In this document: positions 25,568 through 35,913 of the stretch, in pieces
Numbering within the stretch: position 1 is the first letter of the stretch
Layout of the letters: each line of letters starts with the position of its first letter
Source of the DNA: Pseudomonas fluorescens
GTDB lineage: Bacteria; Pseudomonadota; Gammaproteobacteria; Pseudomonadales; Pseudomonadaceae
NCBI RefSeq assembly: GCF_902497625.1
Contig: NZ_CABVGX010000012.1
Coordinates: forward strand, 54,355-118,354
DNA: 64,000 nucleotides
Reading direction: 5' to 3'
Program-made: the position numbers and the translations under genes
The notes under the pieces: model-generated
Told to the model about the DNA's origin: nothing
Seen by the model: the letters and a program-made list of their open reading frames with translations, nothing else
Database searches by the model: none

Positions 25568-25801
25568 ACGAGTGGCTGGCCTACACCCAGAGGCTTCTCA
25601 CGGAAGAGCGAGCGCCGCGCAAGTGTCTGACCGAGTCCACAGCAGCCTCGGTGAAGGTCGTCAAGAGGTCTTGAAGATGATTTTGCATCGTCATTTCCAT
25701 CATGCGCAGCCAGGCCACAGGCTGCCCGCTCCGGGTCTGTGGGCAGCGTTTTCTAGGGGCGCAAGTGGTACAGAGGTGTTTGGAATGCCGTTGCGCAAGG
25801 G

Positions 25802-26992
25802 TCAGCCTGGGTTGCCATCGACCCGCGCGCTGACCAGCATCGGCGCATACCGCCAGATGTAAAGCGCGAAGGCCACCGCCCAGCAGATCGCCGCTAACCA
25901 GAGGCCCATTATTGGCCACTGGCCAGAGAGGAACACCCGCGACGCGGCTCCGAGATTGAGCAGCACGAAGGCGCCAATGATGCCACTGGGTAACGCCAAA
26001 GAACGCCCGGTATGGCCGAGGGTGACTCGGGCGATCATCGCGAGGATCAGGCCGCTCATGGAGCCAACCGATAGCGCATGCAACGACGGGCTGGAACTGT
26101 CCAACAGACCGAAATTCCACAGCGCCAGACCTGCCGCCGCAACCACCAGCCAGAGCATCGCCAAGTGCAATGACCAAAGCAGCGGCACACGCCAGATAGC
26201 GGCGTCGTGCCAGCGCACCAACCGCAGCAGGTGGCCGGCGGCAATGGCGAGGAACAGTACACCGAGCAGCAGGTTTTGCTGCAACGCGACACCTGCGGCG
26301 TAGAACACCGCGATCAGGCCGGAACCGACCAGCAGCGCCACGTCCAGCCAGCCCAAGGGCTTCACAGCCGTGGTATGGCCCAAACCGCGCTGAGTGAAGA
26401 AGGGAATAACGCGTCCGCCAATAATTGACATCAACGTCGCCACCAGCCAAAGCCCGGCTAGTGTGCCTTGGCGCTGCAGGCCGTCGTCGCTTAGAGCAAT
26501 TCCGCAGAGCACCATTACATTGGCGGAGATCATCAGGGTGAGAACGGCGATAATCGGGTAGTTGCGTTTCTGCCTGACGACCCAGAGCATGCGCACCATC
26601 AGTCCGGTTAAGCCGAACAGGAACATCAGGTCCAGCGGAATCATCAGAGCCAGGGGCAATCCGAACAGCCAGCCCAGACGTGCCAGCAGCCAGACGCCGG
26701 CCAGCACCATCAGCTTCTTGCCTGAAACCCCGGGCTGCCCTGTCCAGGTCTGCCCAGCTGTGAGCAGGAAACCTGCGACGATCGCCATGGCGAAGCCGAA
26801 CAGCATTTCGTGGCGATGCCAGGATAGCCAGCCTCCGGTTGGCTGAAAACCGGGCCAGATGCCCGTCCAGGTGGCGACCCAGAGCGGAATCGCGAGCATC
26901 GCGAAGAAGCTGCCAGCGAGAAAAAACGGGCGAAAGGCAAGGCGCCACATGGGCGGAATACTCATGGCCTTTCGCCGATCGATAACTCGCAC
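25802..26992 (-). CDS. nnrS: NnrS-family haem/copper membrane protein
   Basis: A 396-aa polytopic protein with about twelve hydrophobic helices and the NnrS pattern: WRLAFRPFFLAGS at the N-terminus, SWHRHEMLFGFAMAIVAGFLLTA, GGRVIPFFTQRG, and IARVTLGHTGRSL. NnrS protects cells against nitric oxide and nitrosative damage and is commonly under NO-responsive control. A GTG at 26992 has AGGAGG close ahead; an in-frame ATG at 26965 (AAAGG ahead, MSIPPMWRLAF) is equally plausible. It is convergent with the sdhB-like gene, completing a nitric oxide resistance module. Confidence 0.92.
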   Translation of the reverse strand: MRVIDRRKAMSIPPMWRLAFRPFFLAGSFFAMLAIPLWVATWTGIWPGFQPTGGWLSWHRHEMLFGFAMAIVAGFLLTAGQTWTGQPGVSGKKLMVLAGVWLLARLGWLFGLPLALMIPLDLMFLFGLTGLMVRMLWVVRQKRNYPIIAVLTLMISANVMVLCGIALSDDGLQRQGTLAGLWLVATLMSIIGGRVIPFFTQRGLGHTTAVKPLGWLDVALLVGSGLIAVFYAAGVALQQNLLLGVLFLAIAAGHLLRLVRWHDAAIWRVPLLWSLHLAMLWLVVAAAGLALWNFGLLDSSSPSLHALSVGSMSGLILAMIARVTLGHTGRSLALPSGIIGAFVLLNLGAASRVFLSGQWPIMGLWLAAICWAVAFALYIWRYAPMLVSARVDGNPG

Positions 26993-27623
26993 AAGGCCTC
27001 CTGAACTACTAAGTGTCTACCGGCAGGATGAGGAACTAGCCGGGCAGAACGGTAATGGCTCCCAATATCGCGGAGCCAGGATTACTTTCTACAGGTTAGC
27101 GGGTTCCGACAGACTTAATTGCAATTATCATTCATCGACAGACATCGGTGCCGACTACCCGCAGGTCTTAGTGGGCTAACGCAACACGCGTTAGGGCGAT
27201 TGCCCCAACACAGTCATTTACCGGGCCGGTAGGTCGATCAACTTGGGATCGTTCAGTCTGGCCATCAACTCACGGTTCGTCCAGCGAGACTTTGTTGATT
27301 GACGCGAGGCATGCAAGCTTGGGCCTTAGCTTTTATATCACACGCCGGTATTTTTTTGCCTTTTCGCACTGGGCAACTAGCTACCATCTGCCACCGTTAA
27401 CTCGCCGTACAACGGATGCAGGAGTTGAGATTTAAGCCCCAGGTACTTGTATGTGAATGGCCGCAATCGGCCCAGAGTGTGTAAAAACGCACGGATGCAC
27501 TGCCGGCGCGCAGAGCCGACGGTTGTTAGCTGAGTAGCTCACACATGTCCTGCGGATCATCACTAGGTCTTGGGGGCCCCAGCGCCGCTTTTACCTTGCT
27601 GCGTGGCCAAAATATGGGTCTCC
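26993..27623. other. nnrS upstream region, no gene seen
   Basis: About 630 bases with no convincing gene. It holds the nnrS promoter, a perfect 12-bp palindrome (see 27113-27133) and, from about 27530, sequence running into the end of the IS1182 remnant. No good FNR/DNR site was found by eye. Confidence 0.5.
27113..27133 (-). promoter_or_regulatory. candidate Fur-box-like site upstream of nnrS
   Basis: On the minus strand AATGATAATTGCAATTAAG contains AATGATAAT of the Fur consensus and the perfect palindrome TAATTGCAATTA (27116-27127). It lies about 120-140 bases before the nnrS start. Only about two thirds of Fur-consensus positions agree, so it is a suggestion. Confidence 0.3.
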
Positions 27624-27993
27624 TCAGGCCGACAGCGCTTTCATTAAACCTCTGGTACCGAGAATTTTCATGACGCACTTCAAGTTGTAGGACGTTCAAA
27701 CTCATCTCCGCACTTACTCCGCACAGCTTTCGTGTCAGGAATGCGTGGCGCCCATCCATTTTTTGAGTGTCCCGAAGGGATGCTCCACAGTACGCTTGCG
27801 GAATCGCATCATGTCCGGCGCGTTGCTCAGTCTGTTATGCATTTCCTCCAGTATGGCTTCATGCTCCCAGCGTCGAACCTGCCGTTCCGTGCTCGATGTG
27901 CACTGCGGTTTCATTGCGCAGCCCCAGCATTTCGAACTCCAGTAACGGTGCAGCATCAGGCCTTTTTCATCGTTGGTATAGCGCCAGATCAGT
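27624..27993 (-). pseudogene. IS1182-family transposase, 3' fragment with two frameshifts
   Basis: Reading leftward from 27993: LIWRYTNDEKGLMLHRYWSSK, CWGCAMKPQC, MMRFRKRTVEHPFGTLKKWMGATH, then a frame change to FLTRKLCGVSAEMSLNVL, and a second to YNLKCVMKILGTRGLMKALSA and stop at 27624. This is the C-terminal third of an IS1182-type transposase (the EHPFGT motif contains the last catalytic Glu). It is of a different subgroup from the 15.4-15.9 kb fragment. Its 5' part is cut off exactly where the IS66 end begins (27994). Confidence 0.75.
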
Positions 27994-28008
27994 GTAAGCA
28001 AACGGGCA

Positions 28009-29656
28009 TTACAGGTTGCGTAACGGTATCCAGTTATGCGGCAACAACCCGGCGATCTCACTCGCTCGCTGCGTCGGTAGCCGCGCCGGAACGTCCTTCA
28101 GATAAGCATACGGGTCATGCCCATTGAGCTTGGCCGACTGGATCAGACTCATCAGCGCCGCCGCACGTTTGCCGCTGCGCAACGATCCTGCAAAGAGCCA
28201 ATTTTTGCGTCCAAGAGCCCATGGCCGGATCTGCTGCTCGATGTGGTTGTTATCGATAGGCACGACGCCGTCATCCAGATAACGTGACAACGCCGTCCCG
28301 CGCTCGAGGCTGTAATCCAGGGCTCTGGCGATGGCCACGCCATCGTGCACAAGCTCGCGCTGGGCGATCATCCAGGCATGCAAGGCGTCCATTGCCGGTG
28401 CGGCTTTTTCCTGGCGTATTCGTCGTCGAGCGTCAGGCTCAAGGTCGCGGATTTGCTGTTCTATTTCGTACAGCACCTGGATATAGCGCAAGGCCTGTTC
28501 GGCCAGCTGGCTTTTGTTCGTGGCGTGCAGGTCAAAGAATTTGCGCCGAGCATGAGCCATGCAACCGATCTCTGTCACACCCATTGCAAAAACTGGCCTT
28601 GTAGCCACCAAAATCGCCGCACACCAGTTTGCCTTTCCAGTCTTGCAGGAAGGCGCGAGCGTGTTCACCCGAGCGGCTTGGGCTGAAGTCGTACACCACC
28701 GCGCGGATATCGGCAGACGCGGTGGGCGCATAGGCCCAGACGTAGGCCCGATGGGTTTTCTTCACGCCGGGCATGAGCACCTGTACCGGCGTGCACCATG
28801 CTGTGTTCAAGCACCACTCGCGCAGGGCATCGACCAGCGGTTGCAGTTGCACACCGCAGGTGCCGACCCACTGCGCCAAGGTCGAGCGCGGGATGGCGAG
28901 GCCGGCCCGGCCAAAGATCTTTTCCTGACGGTACAGCGGCAAATGATCAGCGTATTTGGCGATCATCACTTGGGCCAGCAGACCTGCCGTGGGGATGCCC
29001 TTGTCGATGATCTGCGCGGGAACCGGTGCCTGGATCAGTGTCTCGCATTGATCGCACACCCACTTGCCACGGATGTGTTGTTCGACGGTGAACACGCCGG
29101 GCGTGTAGTCGAGTTTCTCGCTGACATCCTCGCCGATACGCTTGAGGGCGCAGCCGCAGGTGCACTGCGTGTTGTCCGGTTCGTGATGGATCTGCATGCG
29201 TGGAAACTCGGGCGGCAAGGCTGTGCGTTTAGGTCTTTGCCGAGCCACGGTCGGGGCCAGAGCGGGTTGCAACGCCTCAAGCTCGGCTTCGATGGCCGCG
29301 ATGTCGGCGTCGATCAGGTCATCGAGCAGGCTGGCTTGATCCGGGTTTAGTTGCTCGCTGCGCTTGGCAAATTTGAAACGCTTGTGCTGTGCGATCTCAT
29401 GGTTCAGCTTGTCGTTGACCGTTTTGTAGTGGTGGATCTGCTTGTCCATGGACTCGACGCGCTGCATCAACTGCGCCGCGATAGTGCGCAGTTGTTCAGG
29501 GTTTAGTTGGTCGAGATTAGGAAGCGAAGTAATGCCACCGATTTTGCCAGAGCAGGTCAACACCGACGATGGCTCATCGGACAATTGCACGGCGACCCTG
29601 GCCATGGCAGACGTTTCATGATGGAAATCGCGTTGTCTGGCCCAATTCTTTGCCAA
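28009..29656 (-). pseudogene. tnpC: IS66 transposase TnpC with one frameshift
   Basis: The 5' part (to about 28595) carries the leucine-rich N-terminus (LRTIAAQLMQRVESMDKQI), the zinc-finger region (CTCGCALKRIG, CDQCE) and most of the DDE core (CGDFGGYKASF). The frame then shifts, and the rest (GCMAHARRKFFDLHATNKSQ, VVPIDNNHIEQQIRPWALGRKNWLF) continues in another frame to the stop at 28009. The shift maps to the run of T in CAGTTTTTGC: removing one T restores FAMGVTEIGCMAHA. Unless rescued by slippage, the transposase is dead. Confidence 0.8.
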
Positions 29657-29877
29657 GGCAAGCCCAGCACCAGAGCGAGTAACTGTTCGTCGCTCAGCGC
29701 CACCTGAAGACCATGACGAGAACCTGGCCAGATGAATTTTCCTTGATGCAGTCGGCGAGCCGCCAGCCAGATACCCAAACTGAACTCCTTGTTTGCCTCA
29801 CGCAACTGATGTGAAAGGGACTGGAAGACTGTCCTTGCGCGCGACCTCAATCCTGGGCGGTACTTGCTTGTACCCAA
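29650..29877 (-). pseudogene. tnpB: IS66 Orf2/TnpB, 3' fragment
   Basis: The frame reads ANKEFSLGIWLAARRLHQGKFIWPG, then LSDEQLLALVLGLPWQRIG, the conserved C-terminal half of IS66 TnpB. The N-terminal half (the MRxGxxgLa-type region) is missing and the sequence before it is unrelated, marking truncation at about 29850-29880. Confidence 0.6.
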
Positions 29878-30011
29878 CAGAGCTGTAAAACGGGTCAGTC
29901 GACGCCGAAAAGGTCACCTAGGGAGTAACGGGAAATGAATCGAAGCTAGCAAAATGCTATACCCACGTCCACCCGTGGTTGCTGCTGATGGTTGCGGCTC
30001 GCTGAGTGGGA

Positions 30012-30224
30012 TCACGCTTGATCAGCCCTCTCCCCGTCACGCCGCTGAAACCGCGTGATACCTAATGCCTCTGCCGGAACCTGAGCGATTGTCTGAATCA
30101 CCTCAGCAGCAACCGAGACTATCACCCCGCCAATACCCATCCTCCGGTGCTCGCCTCGCGGACCTTCGATATGGGCAATACAGTTGACGAACGCACTTGT
30201 CAATTCAGAGCATTGCCTTGGCAC
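30012..30224 (-). CDS. small ORF of uncertain reality near the island end
   Basis: A 70-aa frame from GTG 30224 with GGAGG six bases ahead, reading HIEGPRGEHRRMGIGGVIVSVAAEVIQTIAQVPAEALGI. Composition is protein-like, but no family was recognised. It occupies the place where a tyrosine integrase would be expected beside tRNA-Pro, but has none of the integrase motifs (no R..HxxR..Y). It could be a remnant. Confidence 0.3.
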   Translation of the reverse strand: MPRQCSELTSAFVNCIAHIEGPRGEHRRMGIGGVIVSVAAEVIQTIAQVPAEALGITRFQRRDGERADQA

Positions 30225-30299
30225 GGGGAGCCTCCGGACACGAGATCAGAACACAATTGCGCCTTCCGGATGGCAACGCTACCCAGATCCAAAATATCC

Positions 30300-30320
30300 G
30301 TGGGAGTAAATGTGGGAGTA
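30300..30320. repeat. two 9-bp direct repeats beside the tRNA, candidate integrase/excisionase arm sites
   Basis: GTGGGAGTA occurs twice at a 12-base period (30300-30308 and 30312-30320), about 60 bases from the 3' end of tRNA-Pro. Short tandem repeats of this kind beside tRNA attachment sites are often arm-type binding sites of tyrosine integrases. No integrase gene remains. Confidence 0.4.
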
Positions 30321-30334
30321 TTTGTTTAGACATG

Positions 30335-30362
30335 AAAAAGCCCAATCTTTTCAGATTGGGCT
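30335..30362 (-). terminator. terminator downstream of tRNA-Pro
   Basis: On the minus strand a perfect 10-bp stem AGCCCAATCT / AGATTGGGCT with a four-base loop is followed by TTTTT. It lies 17 bases beyond the tRNA 3' end and ends the tRNA transcript. Confidence 0.85.
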
Positions 30363-30378
30363 AAATCATTGAAATATA

Positions 30379-30455
30379 TGGTCGGGACGGAGTGATTCGA
30401 ACACTCGACCCCTAGCACCCCATGCTAGTGCGCTACCGGACTGCGCTACGCCCCG
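30379..30455 (-). tRNA. tRNA-Pro (GGG anticodon)
   Basis: The 77-base minus-strand sequence folds as a tRNA: acceptor CGGGGCG / CGTCCCG with encoded CCA, D-arm TAGCGCAGTCCGGTAGCGC, anticodon stem CTAGC / GCTAG with loop ATGGGGT (anticodon GGG), and T-arm GAGTG-TTCGAAT-CACTC. Its 3' end points to the accessory region (lower coordinates), the orientation expected if a mobile island is integrated at the tRNA 3' end. It lies at the end of the pheT-ihfA-merR strand. Confidence 0.95.
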
Positions 30456-30544
30456 ACTAGGCGTGTAACTCGTTCTTCACCTCGAAGAACGTTCAAGAAT
30501 ATATCGCAAGCTTTTGAAAACTGGAAGTATTTAAAAGCAGGAAT

Positions 30545-30901
30545 TTATTTCTTGAGTACTCCCAGCACGTCTTCCAATTCGGCAATCATCTGCCGAATCA
30601 TCTGCTTGTACTGGGTGGTGTCATCTTTGGCTTCATCGCCGGACAAACGCAAACGCGCGCCGCCGATGGTGAACCCCTGATCGTAAAGCAGCGCGCGAAT
30701 CTGCCGGATCATCAGCACATCCTGGCGCTGATAATACCGGCGGTTTCCGCGGCGTTTAACGGGGTTGAGTTGAGGAAACTCCTGCTCCCAATAGCGCAGT
30801 ACGTGAGGCTTTACTGCGCACAGCTCGCTGACCTCACCGATGGTGAAGTAGCGTTTGCCCGGGATGACGGGTAGCTCGTCGTTATGACTTGGTTCCAGCA
30901 T
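30545..30901 (-). CDS. MerR-family regulator downstream of ihfA
   Basis: A 118-aa protein with the MerR winged helix: [29 protein letters not shown], then [20 protein letters not shown], and a short C-terminal dimerisation helix. It has no effector domain and no cysteine cluster, like the PA2737-type proteins always found after ihfA in Pseudomonas. The ATG at 30901 lies inside the end of ihfA (20-base overlap), so it is co-transcribed with it. Target genes are unknown. Confidence 0.88.
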   Translation of the reverse strand: MLEPSHNDELPVIPGKRYFTIGEVSELCAVKPHVLRYWEQEFPQLNPVKRRGNRRYYQRQDVLMIRQIRALLYDQGFTIGGARLRLSGDEAKDDTTQYKQMIRQMIAELEDVLGVLKK

Positions 30902-31184
30902 AAGCCTCAACTCGGGCCTTCAACTTCTGCCCTGGACGAAAGGTGACCACACGGCGAGCCGTGATCGGGATTTCTTCCCCCGTTTTCGGATTGCGGCCAG
31001 GCCGCTGGCGTTTGTCCCGAAGGTCGAAATTGCCGAAACCGGACAATTTGACTTGTTCGTTGTCTTCAAGAGCGTGCCTGATTTCCTCAAAAAACAGTTC
31101 GACCAATTCCTTGGCTTCCCGTTTATTCAGGCCCAGCTCTTCATACAGACGTTCCGCCATCTCAGCTTTCGTCAGAGCCCCCAT
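30882..31184 (-). CDS. ihfA: integration host factor alpha subunit
   Basis: A 100-aa HU/IHF protein with [23 protein letters not shown] at the N-terminus and the arm signature [23 protein letters not shown] (residues ~46-68), whose Pro65-type residue intercalates DNA. With IhfB it bends DNA sharply. It starts three bases after pheT, the standard pheST-ihfA arrangement. Confidence 0.97.
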   Translation of the reverse strand: MGALTKAEMAERLYEELGLNKREAKELVELFFEEIRHALEDNEQVKLSGFGNFDLRDKRQRPGRNPKTGEEIPITARRVVTFRPGQKLKARVEAYAGTKS

Positions 31185-31187
31185 ACG

Positions 31188-33569
31188 TCACTTCCTTAAC
31201 GTGGCGTTCAACCTTTGTTCGAGCGAGGTGAGGATGTTTTGCGTTGTGGTATTCACCTCATCGTCATTAAGAGTGCGCGATGGATGCTGCCAGGTCAAGC
31301 CGACCGCGAGGCTTTTTCTATCAGGATCAATGCCTTTACCCTGATATACGTCAAATAGCCTGAGGTCTGTCAGCCATTCGCCTGCATTTTCACGGATTAC
31401 GTCCAGCACGGCACTGGCGGCAACGTCCGTAGCCGCAATGAGCGCCAGGTCACGTCGCACTTCAGGAAAGCGTGATAACTCCTGGAATTTCGGCATTTTG
31501 CCCAGTGCCACTTCAGCCAGAACCAGTTCGAATACGAAGACCGGGCGGTCGAGACCGAGGGTCTTCGACAACTCTGGGTGAATCGCGCCAATGAAACCAA
31601 CCAGACGCCCTTCGCGCTCAATGCGCGCGGTCTGCCCCGGGTGCAAAGCAGGGTGTTTACCCGGCACGAACGTGAACGCTTCCAGCGCACCGGCAAAGCC
31701 CAGCACGGCTTCCACATCGGCTTTGACGTCGAAGAAATCGACGACATCGCGCCCCTGTGCCCAACCTTCCGGCAGACGGCTGCCGCAGGCGACGCCGGCG
31801 ATCATCGGTTCTTGCTTCAGATCGTCGAGCTGACCGACAAAACGCAAGCCGCTTTCGAACAGGCGAACGCGATCCTGTTGACGGTTCAGGTTGTGCTGCA
31901 ACGACTTGACCAGGCCCGGCCACAGCGATGAACGCATTGCCGCCATGTCATTCGAGATCGGGTTAGCCAACAGCAGCGGCTCGACACCCGGATTAAACAA
32001 CTCGAATTGTTTCGGATCGATGAAGCTGTAAGTAATTGCTTCCTGATAACCGCGCGCTACCAGCAGACGACGCAGTTCCGGCAGATCGCTGCGTGCTTCG
32101 GCCTTGGCCTGCGGTGCCAGACGCGCTTGCGGGTAACGAACCGGCAGGCGGTTGTAGCCGTAGAGACGGGCCAACTCTTCGATCAGGTCGACTTCCAGGC
32201 TGATGTCGAAGCGGTGGCTTGGCACTTCAACGCGCCACTGCCCTGCCCCGTCAGCGGAAACCGTCAGGCCCAAGGCATTGAGAAAACGCTCGACTTCGGC
32301 CGGGTCCATTTCCATGCCGAGCATCTGGGTGATGCGCTGGGCACGAAGGGTGACCGGGGCGATTTTCGGCAGGAATTCTTCGTTGACCGTTTCAATGATC
32401 GGGCCTGCTTCACCGCCAGTGATTTCCAGCAGCAGGCCAGTGGCGCGCTCCATGGCTTCACGGGCCAGTTGCCAGTCAACGCCGCGTTCATAACGGTGCG
32501 ATGCATCGGTGTGCAGACCGTAGGAACGGGCCTTGCCAGCGACAGCGATCTGGTCGAAGAACGCGCTTTCGAGGAACACGTCGCGAGTGGTCGCGGTGTT
32601 GACGCCGCTGTGCTCGCCACCCATGACACCGGCCATCGCCAGGGCACGGGTGTGGTCGGCAATGACCAGGGTATCGCTACGCAGCGAGACTTCCTGACCG
32701 TCGAGCAATACCAGCTTCTCGCCTTCTTCAGCCATGCGCACGCGGATGCCACCATTGATCTCGGCGAGATCGAAGGCGTGCAGCGGCTGACCCAGCTCCA
32801 GCATTACGTAGTTGGTGATGTCCACAGCGGCGTCGATACTGCGCACGTCAGCGCGACGCAGACGCTCGACCATCCACAGCGGCGTAGCCTTGGACAGGTC
32901 GACATTACGAATCACGCGACCCAGATAGCGCGGGCATGCCGCAGGCGCGAGAACTTCAATCGAACGCACTTCATCGTGCACGGCAGGGACGTCGGCAACC
33001 GCCGGACGAGTGACGGTCGCGTCGTACAGCGCACCGACTTCGCGGGCCAGACCGGCCAGTGACAGGCAGTCGCCACGGTTCGGCGTAAGGTCGACTTCGA
33101 TACTGGCATCGTCGAGACCCAGGTACTCACGAATGTCCTTGCCGACCGGTGCATCAGCGGGCAATTCCATCAGGCCATCGTTGCCTTCGCCCACCTGCAG
33201 CTCGGCCTGCGAGCACAGCATGCCGTTGGACTCAACGCCACGCAGTTTGGCTTTCTTGATTTTGAAGTCGCCTGGCAGCTCAGCGCCGATCATGGCGAAC
33301 GGGATCTTCAGGCCCGGGCGCACGTTCGGCGCGCCGCAGACAACCTGGAAGGTCTCCGAGCCATTGCTGACCTGGCAAACGCGAAGCTTGTCAGCGTCGG
33401 GATGCTGCTCGGTGCTCAGCACCTCGCCCACGATCACACCACTGAATTCGCCGGCGGCCGGCGTAACGCTATCGACCTCAAGACCGGCCATCGACAAACG
33501 AGCAACCAGCTCGTCGCGACTTACCTGCGGGCTTACCCAGCCACGCAGCCATTGTTCACTGAATTTCAT
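31188..33569 (-). CDS. pheT: phenylalanyl-tRNA synthetase beta subunit
   Basis: A 793-aa protein of full length. The N-terminal EMAP/tRNA-binding domain is visible (VIVGEVLSTEQHPDADKLRVCQV), followed by B3/B4 editing (ATGLLLEITGGEAGP region), B5, the class II-like core (LPVRYPQARLAPQ.., RSSLWPGLVKSLQHN) and the C-terminal anticodon-binding fold (FPEVRRDLALIAA). It forms the alpha2-beta2 enzyme with PheS, which lies 26 bases upstream. Confidence 0.97.
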   Translation of the reverse strand: MKFSEQWLRGWVSPQVSRDELVARLSMAGLEVDSVTPAAGEFSGVIVGEVLSTEQHPDADKLRVCQVSNGSETFQVVCGAPNVRPGLKIPFAMIGAELPGDFKIKKAKLRGVESNGMLCSQAELQVGEGNDGLMELPADAPVGKDIREYLGLDDASIEVDLTPNRGDCLSLAGLAREVGALYDATVTRPAVADVPAVHDEVRSIEVLAPAACPRYLGRVIRNVDLSKATPLWMVERLRRADVRSIDAAVDITNYVMLELGQPLHAFDLAEINGGIRVRMAEEGEKLVLLDGQEVSLRSDTLVIADHTRALAMAGVMGGEHSGVNTATTRDVFLESAFFDQIAVAGKARSYGLHTDASHRYERGVDWQLAREAMERATGLLLEITGGEAGPIIETVNEEFLPKIAPVTLRAQRITQMLGMEMDPAEVERFLNALGLTVSADGAGQWRVEVPSHRFDISLEVDLIEELARLYGYNRLPVRYPQARLAPQAKAEARSDLPELRRLLVARGYQEAITYSFIDPKQFELFNPGVEPLLLANPISNDMAAMRSSLWPGLVKSLQHNLNRQQDRVRLFESGLRFVGQLDDLKQEPMIAGVACGSRLPEGWAQGRDVVDFFDVKADVEAVLGFAGALEAFTFVPGKHPALHPGQTARIEREGRLVGFIGAIHPELSKTLGLDRPVFVFELVLAEVALGKMPKFQELSRFPEVRRDLALIAATDVAASAVLDVIRENAGEWLTDLRLFDVYQGKGIDPDRKSLAVGLTWQHPSRTLNDDEVNTTTQNILTSLEQRLNATLRK

Positions 33570-33595
33570 CCTGCTCTCCTAAGAATTCGTTACGA

Positions 33596-34666
<1,071 letters not shown>

Positions 34667-34721
34667 ATGACGTTTAACACCTGGCCCCACGGAGGTGAGG
34701 CCGGGTGATTGTCGGGGGTAC

Positions 34722-35078
34722 TTAAGCCAAGGTGGCTTTAGCTTTCTCGACAATCGCAGCAAACGCCGCTTTTTCGTTCACTGCCAGATCAGCCAGAACC
34801 TTGCGGTCGATCTCGATGGACGCTTTTTTCAAGCCGGCGATGAAACGGCTGTAGGACAGACCGTTGATACGAGCACCAGCGTTGATACGAGCGATCCACA
34901 GAGCGCGGAACTGACGTTTTTTCTGACGACGGTCACGGTAGGCGTATTGGCCTGCCTTGATTACCGCTTGCTTGGCAACACGGAATACGCGCGAGCGAGC
35001 ACCGTAGTAACCTTTAGCAAGTTTCAGAATTTTTTTGTGACGCTTACGGGCAATGACGCCACGCTTTACACGAGCCAT
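34722..35078 (-). CDS. rplT: 50S ribosomal protein L20
   Basis: A 118-aa, highly basic protein: [20 protein letters not shown] at the N-terminus, [16 protein letters not shown], and [18 protein letters not shown], all diagnostic of L20. It binds 23S rRNA early in 50S assembly. It lies directly downstream of rpmI. Confidence 0.98.
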   Translation of the reverse strand: MARVKRGVIARKRHKKILKLAKGYYGARSRVFRVAKQAVIKAGQYAYRDRRQKKRQFRALWIARINAGARINGLSYSRFIAGLKKASIEIDRKVLADLAVNEKAAFAAIVEKAKATLA

Positions 35079-35107
35079 GAGTTACTTCCTCTATTCTTAA
35101 CCAAAAA

Positions 35108-35302
35108 TTAGCAAAGGCGCAGCATACGCTTGACTTTTGCAACGTCGGACGGGTGCAGCAAGCTGCTACCGCGCAGCTGACGCTTACGCTTGGTCGACAT
35201 TTTGGTCAGGATGTGGCTCTTGAAAGCGTGTTTATGCTTGATACCGTTAGCAGTTTTCAAAAACCGCTTAGCAGCACCACTTTTCGTTTTCATTTTTGGC
35301 AT
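35108..35302 (-). CDS. rpmI: 50S ribosomal protein L35
   Basis: A 64-aa basic protein: [20 protein letters not shown] and [22 protein letters not shown] are diagnostic of L35. It lies 60 bases downstream of infC and 29 bases upstream of rplT in the standard infC-rpmI-rplT order. Confidence 0.98.
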   Translation of the reverse strand: MPKMKTKSGAAKRFLKTANGIKHKHAFKSHILTKMSTKRKRQLRGSSLLHPSDVAKVKRMLRLC

Positions 35303-35362
35303 GTTCGGATACTCCGCATTCAGTTGATAAACATAATCAGAAGGCCTGCCGTGCCCTGTTGA

Positions 35363-35908
35363 TTATTTCTTCTTTTTCGGGGCGATGACCATGATCAGCT
35401 GGCGTCCTTCCATCTTAGGATGCTGTTCGACCGAACCGTACTCGAGCAAGTCACCTTCAACCCGCTTGAGAAGTTCCATCCCCAGCTCCTGGTGGGCCAT
35501 CTCACGGCCGCGGAATCGCAAGGATACCTTGGCCCTGTCCCCATCACTCAGGAAACGTACCAGGTTGCGCAGTTTTACCTGGTAATCCCCTTCCTCCGTC
35601 CCTGGACGAAACTTGATTTCTTTAACCTGGATCTGCTTCTGGTTTTTCTTGGCCGCGGCAACCTGCTTCTTCTTCTCGAAGATCGATTTGCCGTAGTCCA
35701 TCAGTTTGCAAACAGGGGGTACTGCATCGGCGGAAATTTCCACCAAATCCAGTTTGGCCTCTTCAGCCTTAAGAAGCGCGTCTTCAATTGACACAATCCC
35801 AAGCTGTTCACCTTCAGCTCCAATTAACCGAACCTCGCGTGCCGAGATATTCTCGTTGATCGGGGCTTTCGGTGCAGCTCGTTTATCTTGTCTCATTTCA
35901 CGCTTAAT
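35363..35908 (-). CDS. infC: translation initiation factor IF-3, ATT start codon
   Basis: A 181-aa protein. The frame begins at ATT (35908-35906), reading [20 protein letters not shown]; an ORF caller would pick the ATG four codons later (35896). The ATT is supported by GGAG eight bases upstream, which overlaps the thrS stop, and by the well-known use of AUU in infC for self-limiting translation. The N-domain ([20 protein letters not shown]), linker and C-domain ([41 protein letters not shown]) are complete. Confidence 0.97.
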   Translation of the reverse strand: MKREMRQDKRAAPKAPINENISAREVRLIGAEGEQLGIVSIEDALLKAEEAKLDLVEISADAVPPVCKLMDYGKSIFEKKKQVAAAKKNQKQIQVKEIKFRPGTEEGDYQVKLRNLVRFLSDGDRAKVSLRFRGREMAHQELGMELLKRVEGDLLEYGSVEQHPKMEGRQLIMVIAPKKKK

Positions 35909-35913
35909 AGTAA

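Larger units (their letters stand above)
27994..29877 (-). mobile_element. IS66-family element, 5' truncated and decayed
   Basis: The left end is defined by GTAAGC at 27994, the standard IS66 terminus, abutting the interrupted IS1182 gene. Inside are a frameshifted tnpC and the 3' part of tnpB; tnpA, the start of tnpB and the other GTAAGC end were not found. The element therefore landed in the IS1182 copy, later lost its right portion and acquired a frameshift. It lies near the tRNA-Pro end of the island. Confidence 0.75.

Noticed and set aside
25581..26948. 455-aa minus-strand open frame overlapping nnrS
   Set aside because: Arg/Ala/Pro-rich shadow of nnrS in another frame; the nnrS frame has all family motifs.
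15420..27993. One IS1182 element split by the NO module (N-terminal half at 15.4-15.9 kb, C-terminal half at 27.6-28.0 kb)
   Set aside because: Both halves are on the minus strand, but the N-terminal half lies at the lower coordinates, the wrong order for a single interrupted gene, and the two belong to different IS1182 subgroups.
28559..29350. 263-aa plus-strand frame opposite the IS66 tnpC
   Set aside because: Antisense to a recognisable transposase; no start signal.
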